Positions 1-12,700 of a stretch of 64,000 bases of DNA are shown piece after piece. A program made the translations under genes and the position numbers. Positions within the stretch are counted from its first letter, which is position 1. The number at the start of each line of letters is the position of its first letter. The notes under the pieces are model-generated. The model was not told the DNA's origin, did no database searches, and was given only the letters and a program-made list of their open reading frames with translations. Source of the stretch: Chondrilla cf. caribensis (Eukaryota; Porifera; Demospongiae; Chondrillida; Chondrillidae); NCBI GenBank assembly GCA_964020155.1, contig OZ026565.1, positions 2,796,053 to 2,860,052 of the forward strand, read 5' to 3'.

Positions 1-751
1 GACAAAAACTGTCAGCATCTATTACAGCCCATCCGAGGTATGTATACCTGTAAGCGTCACAATTATCACATGCATGCATCACTGGGTGACATGCATGCAA
101 ATCAATTATGGTGTATGTGTAAATCAATTATTATTGTACAAATTGCAACAGTATTTCTAAAGAACACAAACAAGAGCTGATACATACTTTGATTTTTGAA
201 TTTGTTGAATGGATATTTGCACGAGAAATTCTTGAGATTTCTCTATACCTGGATAAAAATAAAATTAGTACAAAAAGTATGTATGTACATAGTTTGGGGT
301 ATCACTGCAATGCCTAGGCAATGGGTGGGGTACTAAACATACTATGGCTTCATACCGGAGCTGCAAAGATGGCGTAGTACTGTACATATTATCGAGTTCT
401 ACTTCTCTACATTAACACTGTTTTTATAGCAACGGTGCATTCCACCTGTAGAAGTACAAATATTGCTGAAACTCTACTCCCATTAATTGCTTATTGTATA
501 CTACTGAAGACAGGTAGTTTGAGGTTGAGTATCACAAGCATTCAAAGGCAGACCATCCTCCCCAAAGGTATCACAAGCATTCAAAGGCAGACCATCCTCC
601 CATTGACCTAAAGTTCAAGGTAGACAAGTGCACTGAGGCAGAGAAGGGTGTTGTCATTTTTAAATCACAGTAACCAACATGATCCCACTATATACGGATA
701 TGAGCAACACGTACACATAATTACAGATGACTACACATGGACAAAACTCAC
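1..751 (-). other. Unresolved 3' end of REV3L
   Basis: The last secure exon ends in phase 2 at 752 with a good gtgagt donor, inside the conserved VFAW segment. The family continues with about 130 residues holding two zinc or Fe-S Cys clusters. Here I see only fragments. Positions 249-193 (-) read IEKSQEFLVQISIQQIQKSK between an acceptor and a gtatgt donor and resemble the helix between the two Cys clusters. A stretch near 450-400 (-) reads CNICTSTGGMHRC, which could be a remnant of the first cluster. None of these joins in frame without a stop, so the end is degenerate, alternatively spliced or left of the window. Confidence 0.35.
529..604. repeat. 39-bp tandem duplication, two copies
   Basis: Two head-to-tail copies of a 39-bp unit start at 529 and 568 and are almost identical. 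Thirty-nine is a multiple of three; on the minus strand each unit reads GEDGLPLNACDTF without a stop. It lies just downstream of the last secure REV3L exon, so it may be intron or a duplicated part of the C-terminal coding region. Confidence 0.7.
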
Positions 752-3700
752 CAGGCGAATACATCAAGTCCCAGAAGTGAAAATACCCAATTTAGAGCAG
801 GCAGAATCTGCTTTGTTGCATAGTAAGTGGCATTGAGACGAAGTCCGCGATTACTTAAATAATCTTCGGGTCTAGGTAGTTTAGAACACACCAGTACACA
901 GTAGTAGACAGGCACTAGAGTACAAAAGTACATCGAATACACATGTGAATGTAGGTCTTAAACCACATACACTGTATGTCCGTACCTCCTTATCAGCCTA
1001 ATCAATGGCAGTCCAGGGGTATCATATATTACCACGTAAGGGACTCGCTCTCCAACTCTTGGTTCGGCTCTTTTGTCAACTGTCAGTGCTTGCCTGTAGA
1101 AAGGAAGAATAGCAATGTAACTATGTACGTATGTACAAAGTAATAAAATCCAAATTGCTTGTTAAATACCTTGAAGGGGCACACCGAATCCGTACTTCTT
1201 ATCAGGTACTTGCTATCAAAATTGGCTAACATAGTGTACATGAGATATGGACTACGTAGACTAAGTAACCAAGGGTATGTACTAACCAAGGTATGTACTT
1301 ACTGAGCAAGTTGCACAGTGTCTGTTATAACTATACATATTATTGATGTTTCACATCCAATAAAATCCCACAGGAAGCCATTTCTCTACACTGTTCAACA
1401 CAAGACAACATAAACATTCTATTAGATAGCAGAGGACAAGGCTGGATACGTGCACACTTAGTAAAGGAACTCAGCGAGTACTCCATGATGGATAGGAAGG
1501 AACACAGTTCAAAATAGGTACCGAGAGAAAGTTACAAGCTGCCAAGTGCAGCTTTGCTGTCTTTAACAAACATATTTGTTTGCAAAACAGCGTTCCATCT
1601 CATATTTACACATCTTAAACAGTTTTTCTTTGCTGCTTACAGTTTCCTATTTGCTGATTTCCCATCCCTCACACTGAATACATACACATACATACACATA
1701 TTTGTGTGTAAATGTCATCACACACTGTACGTATGCACATACCTGCATTAAACATACGTACATACGTAAATAAATAGCATGTAAATGTATATACGTATTG
1801 CCTATGTGCTGACCTTGCTAGTGTTAATGCTGGAACACAAGCCCCCGGACGATAACTGTGTTCACCTCTATACTCCTTGGCAAAAATATAGTCGGACAAA
1901 GCTACTCTTTCCTCAAGTAACTTCCTTAGCTGATTTTGGATGTATGTCTTACAATTTGAGACATCTTTTGTGGTAAATAGTAGCTTGATAGACTTCTCCA
2001 AAATCTACAAGCAATACATACATAGATTCAAAGTATACACAAAATTTAATGTTTGATAGTGTATGTAGACAAGTTAAAGCAAGTTACTTACAAAGTGTGT
2101 AAACAACTTTCAATGAGTTTTCAGCTGTGCCTCCGAAACATTTAATTACTCTAAGGCTTCCCTCAAACAAAAATGCATCTAGCAATACTAATGGAAAGGG
2201 TTTATGAAAGAACGGAAGTGACTCTTTCTGGTTTTAAAAGCTTTCAGTATTTCTTTTTGAAAAGATAAGCCAGTTACTGTATGTTTATGCATCAGTACCA
2301 CATTATGGACCATGTACATGGACGGCCCGTAAATTTACCATTACTGCATAAACATACAGTACCCATTACAAAGACACAGAACATATACCACCCTTAGTAA
2401 TATTCATGCAAGTACCTTTGCAACTGCTGGACAAGTATCTCTTCTGACTGTTTCTATACCTTTTGCATCACATTGATCTAAAGACTCGTACATAAATCCC
2501 ACATATCGTTTCTTTGTTTGCAGCACACATGGAAGGTAGACCTGCAAGTGTGTTTATAAGTACGAATGCATGTACAGTGACCTATACTGTTTACCTAAAC
2601 ATCATTACTATGTCCTACTGTACATAGGATCACTATGCAAGTAGTTACTCAGGATGTTGTCCACTTTAGGAGGAAACACAAGAAATGGATCCTCCTATGG
2701 AACACCTCGGTGTTAGACCTTAGTACCCCACACAAAGGATCCATTCCCTGTGTATCCTTCCTATAGGAGATATAACATGTCCACATATACGTATGTATGT
2801 ACGTAAGTGTTCACTGCAAACAATTAGTAGCAATATTAAAATATTAGGTGAAAATTGTGCAGTCATCACCTTCTCAAATTTCAATTTCACAGGTTTTGGA
2901 TTCATAGCTCAGACTTGATCCACAATTTCCTTCCCAATCTTGAAAGCTTGTTCCTTAGATGCTCCTTTCAATAGCACGAACATACTGTCTGTGTCTCCAT
3001 ACACAACCCTAGCACCCCACTTCTCTGTGGAATTCACCAATCTTATGGCTTGATCGAGTGTTTCACGTGCCTTAGCAACAATGCTATCAGCTACCTACAA
3101 TCCAAGCAAATATACATACGTACATGTATTTGTTATTTTGGTTAAAGGACACAAAATACTGCCTTAGTATACAGTCAGTACCTCAACACAAGGCATTCTG
3201 CCAGAAAAGTGAGCTCCAGTGTAACCATACGTGACATTGGCGATTAGCTTCAAACCCAACTGCCGAGCATCTAGTATTTTTTCAAGTTTCTTCTTATTTT
3301 TGTAAATTTTCATTGACTTCTTCACCATCACCCGAGTGTCCAATATCTCTTGAAGCATTCTATCACCAACAGACCAGAACATGTGGATATATGTACATAT
3401 CTTTCACCACAGACTGTACGACTAGAGTCAGCTTACTCAGGTATTAGTCCCTTTCTTACAGCTTCTTTCACAAACACAACACTGTTTGGTGAAATGGTCA
3501 CCAGATCATCCTTAATTAGCTACAGTGTATGTAGATCACAAATATTAGGGTCATGACGATATTTACCACAAAAATGATTAAATTACAGTATACGTACATA
3601 TGCATCTGAATATCTACTTGTGCAGAGTATAGATATGCCATACGCAATACCTGCAGTGTATTTGAAGGTAGAGGCATACTTGAAACTCCAAATGTATATT

Positions 3701-6700
3701 CCTCAGTCAAGCTGTACAATGTATGAGACAAGGGTGTGCACAAGGTAACAACACACTGTAAACAATGATACAATACAGTATGGTCCACCACAATGGTAAC
3801 TTAGGTGTCTTCTCCAGTACTGTACATGGATTAGAAAGGGGATTTTATAACTTGTGATTTTTTTACAGAAAAACGTTCGTCCGAGAAGAATACACTATCA
3901 CACATGTACACATTTCATTATTATGCGTAGTTTGTATTTCAGATTAATATGTATTGTCCCTCTACAGGAAATGTCAGTGTATATTCATGCAGGTTTTACT
4001 ATAGTACGTAAGTATTGGACAGTATGCATGTGTAGGTAGTGTGTATGGTATGTCAATACATTAGTACACCAATATGAACCATGCACACTTTGAACGGATT
4101 TTATGTTAGCTTGTATTGTAGCTAACATACACATGTAGTGAACACGTACATACGTATGTAGTATGTACACAATGACAACTAACTCACTTTCCTACATGCT
4201 GCATTCTACCCAGGCATGTTGAGAAGCAATAGTTGTGTGCAATGATTATGGATGGGTACAGGGATTGAAAATCCAGTACCACAACTGGATCGGTGTAAAA
4301 ATGAGATTCCGGCTCCAGAATTAAAGGTAAACATTCTGGGGCTGCCATCCTATCGACAATGTATGTACATGCGGTAAAAAATAGACCAGTATCAGGTGTG
4401 TTCATAGTGCAGTACATTACCTGGCTCTTTGCTGGATCCCTGGTGAGAGGGCTATGAAGCCTCTAGCATGGGCCAGCCTGAGTAAGATGGACTCCACGCG
4501 AAACTGTACATATTGAGATGTTACACAATGAAAGTAATAGCGTATCCAAGTTTCATTGCTTTGATTACCTGAGATCCACGAGACAGTACTTCGCTGAATA
4601 AAATTCCATACAGCTTAGCAAATTCACTGGTTCTTCCGATAATATTGAACTTCTCCAAAATTTCAATGTTGGCAGTACATCTTTGGAGGTAGTAATCCAC
4701 AACTTGCCATCTATTTCGAAATACAACATATTCATCAAATGAAACAAAATATGTTTGCAATACTGAATTCACTATGAGTGGAAAGTGTGTGCATGTGCGC
4801 ATACAAGCATGTGTGTATTTGAGTATATTCATACAAATCTGAACATTCTGCTGTAACACATTGAGAATGTACGAAAACACTTACTGCAAATGTGGAACAC
4901 TGCCTTTATACCACTTCGTTAAAGTCTCAAACGAGAAATGTGGCAGTCTTCGATGAAGCACATGATAAGCAACATTCTCAAAAGTATAGACATTCAAAGA
5001 TATCTACAAGATATGTACATGCAGTATACCAACAATAATAAGGCCATATTTGCATACAAAAGTGCACACAATGCCACAACAGTGGTGATATAGCCGACTT
5101 ACCTCATGCCTCAAAAGTCTCCAAAGATTAAGAATGCAACGGCCAACAACATGCAGTTCTGGAGGTCTCTTGGTGTCAGTAGACACTCTATCACCATTGC
5201 CTATCTTGTCCTTTAAGCCTACATACACATGGAAAGGCATAGATACATATGCCCGCGGGAGCCAGCAAATATGTACATATGTAGGTACACACTTTAGGCT
5301 ATTAGGTATAATGAAACCTAACATCTCTAAATTCATGCAGTCACAGCTAAAAATATAGACCCTTAAAATGAACAATAGCTTCAGAGAACAAATACACATG
5401 TGCAAACTGAATTTTTACCAACCTGGTGTTCGTGATAGCAGATGACAGAGATGTAAATCGAGGAATGATGCTCTCTCATTCAGGTACCCCCAGGATGACT
5501 GCTGTATTTCATACCCTACCAGTATGTCAGGATTGTAGCACTCAACTACACTGCAAACTGAAAGAAGCAACTCTTTTTCTGAAGATACACGTAAAACATC
5601 TACATTTCCTGGGACACAGCCAGTAAAATACTCATGGTTGTGAATTTCATCTGAGTCACTGGAACTGAACAAAATGATGCCCAGCTTTGGGATCTTGTGT
5701 TTGGATGCGTTGCTGCTGTTGCCACACAGGAAGTAAAACACGCCCATAATGGGGTCCACCACGGGATCAGGCCTTTTTCTTTTGCAGGTTTGCACATGCA
5801 ACTCCACGCTCATTGTAGTGAGATTCAAGTTCTGCTGGGAACAATAATATGGGATGGACATGCATATAATATAATATTATAGGTATTAATATTTATGGCT
5901 ATGGCATAACCAAAAGTATAGCTAAATACCTAATAACAATACTGTACCTATGTTCAGTACAGACAGTACATGTGTAAATACGCAGACAGTGTAATCTACA
6001 GTATGTACATATGCATGTAATATTACGTATGTAGCTGAGCTATCTCTGGTGGGGCTGTATCTGCCACAGCCCTGGTGGTGTTATGTGGTATGCTTTGGGT
6101 TAATATAATAACAACATTGTATACTGACTCTCACATAGCATAGTATCATAGCTGAACAGCGAGTTTCTAGGCAATTAATTAAGAATTTTTAAAAACAATT
6201 GCCTAGTATTGGATGTGTGCAAATGGCGTAGATATTTGCACTTAGATCTGTACACGCAACACACCACATATACATAAGTATATATATAATAGGTATATGT
6301 ATTATTATAGGTACATTCACACCATACATAAACAGACACCTTTACATATATTAACCATTGTATTACCTCTTCCCCATAAATCTGACTGTCCTCTGTAGAG
6401 GAAGTAGCTGGAGTGAGTTTGAATCCAAAAGGATTTCCAGGAGTCGGTCCATCAATCAGTAAGGTGTCATTTGATGGTGGTGACATTGGTGAAGGATTCT
6501 ATTTCACAAGAGGAACAATAATAATTTTACGCCATTGGTAATTAGTTCACAAACACTGTGTACATACACAATATTGTTCACATGCATAGCATATACACAA
6601 AATAGCATACGTACCTGCATATATGTATGTACGTACACACAGTGATATTCCATACCTTAGTTTTTTGACAACTCAAAGGATCTGGTTTGCACACGTTCTG

Positions 6701-9700
6701 CAATACATGATACACATACAGTAAGTGGTTACCAGTTTATGGTGCCAATTGAAGGTAATGTGCCCCTATGAACGATGCACATATACGTATGCATACAGTG
6801 GATTGAGAAGATATACAGTCATTTACAAGTGTATATACATACTCTTCTATATATGAGATGGCAAGATGGAATCATGCTATTGTTCATAATCTATCAGATT
6901 AACACTACTATCAAAGCTAAGGGATGGCTGCGTGTGATGAATATAATGCGGCAGCTTCACAAATACCTTTCATGATATGTATAGTATAATATAAATACAA
7001 ATCACATATTGCATGTAGATCAGTTTATGTACTTCTAATGGCCTATGTATAATCAGTGAATGCATTAATACAGTATATGTAAGTGGATGAAACGAGTGAA
7101 AACTATTCTCTGGCTACATATCCTGTAGGGCACCCAAATAGCATTAGACATAGAATATGTGGTTCATAATCAAATACTCCATAGTTCACCATACATAAGT
7201 TTGGATTACTCAGTAGAGTTATTTTACCATCTCAGCAGTGGAGTATGTACTATATAGGACAGTTATTTGTACGTATGGAAGTAGAAATCACTGGTATAAT
7301 ATGATACTTACATATGTAAATAAGTACTTAATAAAAGGTACAGTACATTCCGAACAATCAGAGTCATTCTTGTACATACATATGCAGTGCATGTACCTTT
7401 GATGGAGCATATTGTTTGAATGAAGGGGGAGGAATGGCTGGTGACAGTACAATCAAATCAGAGGACCCTTCTTGGTTGGTGGTTGAATTTGGAACAAGAA
7501 AGTTGAAAACAACCCTCCAGTGTTGTATGCCAGACGCAGCCAAATTATTACATGGTGAATCCTCAGAGCAGATTGGTTTAAATTCTTTAAATTCCGATGC
7601 TAAGTTGACTGACACTTGAAGGGTGAGGTTCCCAACATTCCTACAGGACATCAAGAGAAGATACCTAAATCACAATACAGTTTTAATGCACATTTGTCAA
7701 TAGATGCAGCTTCAGTAGGTTATGCTGCACGCTTGGAATATGCACAGTACAAACTATGTCTACATACATTGACTCTTGACGATCTTGACAGTTGCTATAG
7801 AAGGGCTCTTGGTGCTGGCACACAGGTACCCGTTGACCAGTTGTTAACAGCTCTTTGAATGACGGCGGAGCATTAACAGGCTTGATACAAACAAGAGATG
7901 ACATAGCATCTTGTTGAGCGAGAGTGTTTTCTTGGGAAACAACATCCGATGTACTCATCTTGGGCTGGTCCAATCCACTCTCACCATCAGTTGGGCTCTG
8001 ATCAATGCTGTCCAGTATCTCTCTGATTTCAGCTCCTCTTTCTTTGGAGATGGTAGTAGACAGCAGTTTCCAAAGAAATTCTCCATGCATTGGATCACCG
8101 GATACTTGTAGCAAGGATGACTCTCCACCAGCAGCAACAGTGGGGCTTGAACTGGGCTGCTCGTAGTGTTGGCATGCACGGACTGATGAATGTTCCACAA
8201 AGGAATCGGGACCTTCCTGGTGCTGCACTGTTGCCGGACGTTTTCAAGTTGCCAGTGAAGTTGGTTGTTGATCTTTTTCTACCTTACCAGAGTCTGAATG
8301 ACCTGTAGCAATAGGCACTTCACATTGTGGTGGGACAACTAAATGGCTAGAAGGCAAATTGATAGTTTTGTCTTCATTTGTGAAAGACTCTCCCTTCTCA
8401 CAGAGCAATTGGTCTTTCATACTTGTCTTCACCTTGGGGTGATGACGGGCGGTACCCAAACGTCGTTTTTTAACGGACAAAGATTTTTTAGTCTTGCTTT
8501 TGGATTCACTGTTACTACCATCCAACTGGGGCAAGGTTGATTTCGAAGACACTTCAAGACTAAACCAAACATAAGATACACACAGTACAAATAAACACAT
8601 GTATGTACATATGTACATACAAACATAGAAAGTACCATATTATGGCCTAACAGACAGTTTTATAAAAAAAAACAATGAAAGCATATACGTACCTATGAAA
8701 TGAGATGAAATAGGAAGTTCAAAGTACGTTCTCAGACAATACAAGTAGACATACACAGCTGAGTACATACCTTTCAGTGGTGAAACACCACTCTGTATCT
8801 TCATTCCAAACTCTCTGAGACATTAGAAAAGACTCCACTTCATCCTCTTGACCTTGTACTATGCATTCTAAAATGTTCTCGCCTTCAACTGGGTTTGGGT
8901 CATGAAATTGGCTCAATTTATTGGGAGATAAATCACTGCTATTAAGGAGTGAAGCTAAGCAAGAATCGTTCGACAGAGTGAAATCATCCAGAGCAGACTT
9001 GTCTGCTTTACGCTTGGGAGTGTCTGGGGTAGATGGAGTCTGGGAAGGCAAGGTGCAAAGAGGACCCACTGCATTACTTCCTGGGTTACTACGTTGACCA
9101 GCAATTTGTGGAGTATTTGACAGCGTGGTGCTTTCCAGGACAGGACTGTATTCGAATTCCCTGAAATTGATACGGTCATCTGCAGCTTGTTTATCAGGAG
9201 ATAAATAATTGACTGCTTTCACCATTTCTGGTACAAACTGCAAGTCACTGAACAGACTGATATTGTTTGAAGCGGATGTGGAGGAGACAGCACCGTCATG
9301 CAGAGACTGAGAGAGAAGATCACCAACAGAACTGGTTTGCATGCTGCTGATAGAAGAGGTCTCCTTGTGCTCAGAGACTGAGCCCTGTGAAGCAGCTAGT
9401 TGCAACAGGAGAGTAAGCAGGTCCTCGCCGCTACTTTTGGCTACAAAATAATCCATTGGATATCCAAGATACTAAACCACCTCTCGAAGAAATACAGTAC
9501 GAATGTACGTATGTGTATTCATGTGTGGGACTCAGTATAATTTTATTACATATCTCTAAGACATATGTACATACGTACACATGTATGCACATGCGTATAC
9601 GTATGTAATATACATGACAAGTGGATTGGGTTAGTCCATGTACGTATTTCACAACCTTACTAGCCTGAATTAGAACTATGACGTCAACAATACGGCCTCT

Positions 9701-12700
9701 GATATCAACACAAAACAGTTTACAAACATGGTTGGACAGAAGGCATAATAATTATTACACTAGAAATGAGTCTCATAGCTATACATACACTGCTCCTGTG
9801 AATTGTGTTGTGTGCAGAACATGTAAACATGAAAAATATCAGCTGAATAGGAGACTAGTCAGAAGTGAATAGTGTTTCACTATCAATCTGAGGAGAAATT
9901 AGTGCTTGTATGTATACTATACATACGTATACAGTGTAGATGTATGTATACTACGTATGTACAGTTCATTGGAGACTTACAAATGGCTTCACTGGATAAT
10001 CTCTGACTCAGTTCCATTGTCTGGTGGATAATACTTTCATTAACATCTGCATCACTTTCATCAGTGGGAACAACACAATCTGCTGGTCGGGGATGCAAAC
10101 TAAAGTGATACTGTAGTAATCACTGAATACATAAACCCTAGGTACTTTCAACATGTAGGTTTATTACAGTCAGATCTCTTCACAACAATACTAATCATTG
10201 TGGCAATCTTTATGCATGTAACAACATGTCTTGTGGGTGTAGATGCATCCACATACACAGTAAACATACAACAGCAAACCAAGAGTGATGTTGTGAAGAG
10301 GTTCATTTGTATGTGCATAGTACCGAAAGATACTTGTGCATACTCACAGATATTCACTCCATCAAAACAAAAATATGGGCGTTGGACAGCTTATTTTCAT
10401 TCAACACACCTACTTCAGCATGAGAACTCAGAATTAGACTGTCTGTTGTCTCCTGTTTGGAACCAGGCACATTAACCTCCAGAAGAGTACGTAGTTCAGT
10501 CAGCATTTCTTGCTAACAAGGAAGAAGACAGTGGCACTCCCGATCTACAATAGAATAGACATACATCAGGCAGTAGTTTCACATGCTGTTTGCTCATGCA
10601 TAGGCACAGGCATGGCAGTGGTACTGCACAGCACAATACATGTTGAAGAGATTCCTAGCATCAGTTGATAGGTACACTATCCTTCCTATTTGAACATGTA
10701 CATATTATGTAATTTTATTTTTGAAATGTACCAGGGCCAGCAGGTATATCTCTTAGTTAATGGTTCTATTGAAAACATTCAAACTCATTCAAAACATAGA
10801 AAAAGCTTCCACATGTAAGTATCCCATATGTTTTCTGTTTCTAAAGGAAGCTAACCTTACCTCACACAAGCAATACTGTATTATGCACTTAGCATGCAGT
10901 CCATACAGCTAACTATGTACGTATATACATAAATATGTACACATATTGACATAAGGCATTTTTACATGTCGTCTGTTGATTGGGATGCGTGACGGCAAAA
11001 AATGGCGGCCGAGACATTGATCGTTATCTCTTCTGCTTATCCTTACTGATCGCAATCTTTTCTGCTCGTCTGGCTTGGCTTGATTGATACGCAGTAGTCT
11101 TCAGATCGTAACTTATTCACCCTGCAAAGAAATGCCTAGATGTTGTTCCTGTTTAAAGGACAAGGGCCGTTGCCAGGGCTGTTCTTGCGTCAAGAAGGGA
11201 CTGATTTGTATCGATTGTTACCCATCGGAGATTGGAAATTGTAAGAACAAGAACCCAACCGCAGACACAACGAACATTGAACCACGCCAGGAAGATCTAT
11301 CAGAACGAATCAGCAATTACGGGCAAGAACGACCTACCCGTTACGACCAAGAATTCGAAGACGCTCACTGCGCCACCATAAACGATTTCAATCATCATGG
11401 ACGGACCATTGATGATATTGATGACTTAGTCACTAATGAAGATCTGCCTCCATTTGAACCAATTCAGTCTCCCAATTTCCGTTGGGGCAGTATAGATGGT
11501 GAAACATTTACCCGGAACATTCAGCTCTGTTATGAAGAAATCATTCATTGGAAAAGAAATCTCTTTAAGGTGCCCTCAGGCAAAGCAGGGAAATCATTTG
11601 TCCGTGAAATCACACGTATGTTTCAAGCTTATGCAGATGGATCCTCTTTGGAAAGCATGGCCTTACAAGCCGCAATGGTCATGCCTGCCCTGCTTCTTCA
11701 GAAACCTCACTTCAAGTCAAAAGCGGCAGACCACAATGCACATCTAGAGCGCCGCCTACAGCTATGGGTGGAAGGGAAACTTGAGGAGCTAATACATGAG
11801 GGACGCACAATCCAGCAAGAGTTTAAGAGGAATCGGCAGTCGAAACAAAGAGACAAAGACCAAACCGCCAGGCTTTTTGCTAAACTAATGATGGAGGGCA
11901 AAGTGCGAGCTGCCATGCGACTTGTCACACAATCAGATAGAAATGGCCCTCTCCCTCTAAACGACCCAGCATTTCCAGATGACCCAACCAACACACAAAC
12001 AGTGCGTGACGTACTATACGAGAAACATCCACCCAAGCAGCTTCCTAAGATATCAACCATCATCAAACCTGACACTCCATCAACCGAACCTCACCCTGTA
12101 ATATTCGAAGCTATAAATGGCCAATTGATTCGTGACACCGTACTGAGAATGGATGGTGCAGCAGGTCCGTCTGGCCTTGACACCACACAATGGAAGCGCC
12201 TGTGTACATCCTTTAAAGGTGCCTCCACTGATCTTTGTGAAGCTTTGGCAGCCACTGCCAGGCGACTATGTACTTGTTACGTCGATCCCTGCGGCCTATC
12301 AGCCTTCATTGCTTGTCGGCTCATTGCCTTAGACAAGTGCCCCGGAGTGAGACCAATCGGCATTGGCGAGACTGCTCGAAGAATTATTGGTCGGGCAATC
12401 GCAAGAGTCCTCAGCAAGGACATCCAAGAAGCAGCAGGACCACTTCAATTATGTGCTGGTCAACTATCAGGCTGTGAGTCTGCTGTCCATGCCATGCGAG
12501 AACTGTTCGAATCCCCAGAAATAGAAGCCATTATTCTAGTTGATGCTACAAACGCCTTTAACTCTTTAAACCGACAAGCCGCCTTGAGAAACATCCACCA
12601 CTTGTGTCCACCACTATCTAAGATCCTCATCAACACCTATCGTGAGGATGTTTGTCTATTCATTGATGGTGAGACCCTACTCTCACAAGAAGGCACCACC

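Noticed and set aside
8244..8246. In-frame TGA between two long coding stretches of REV3L
   Set aside because: It falls inside a 60-bp intron with good GT-AG borders; the exons join in phase without it.
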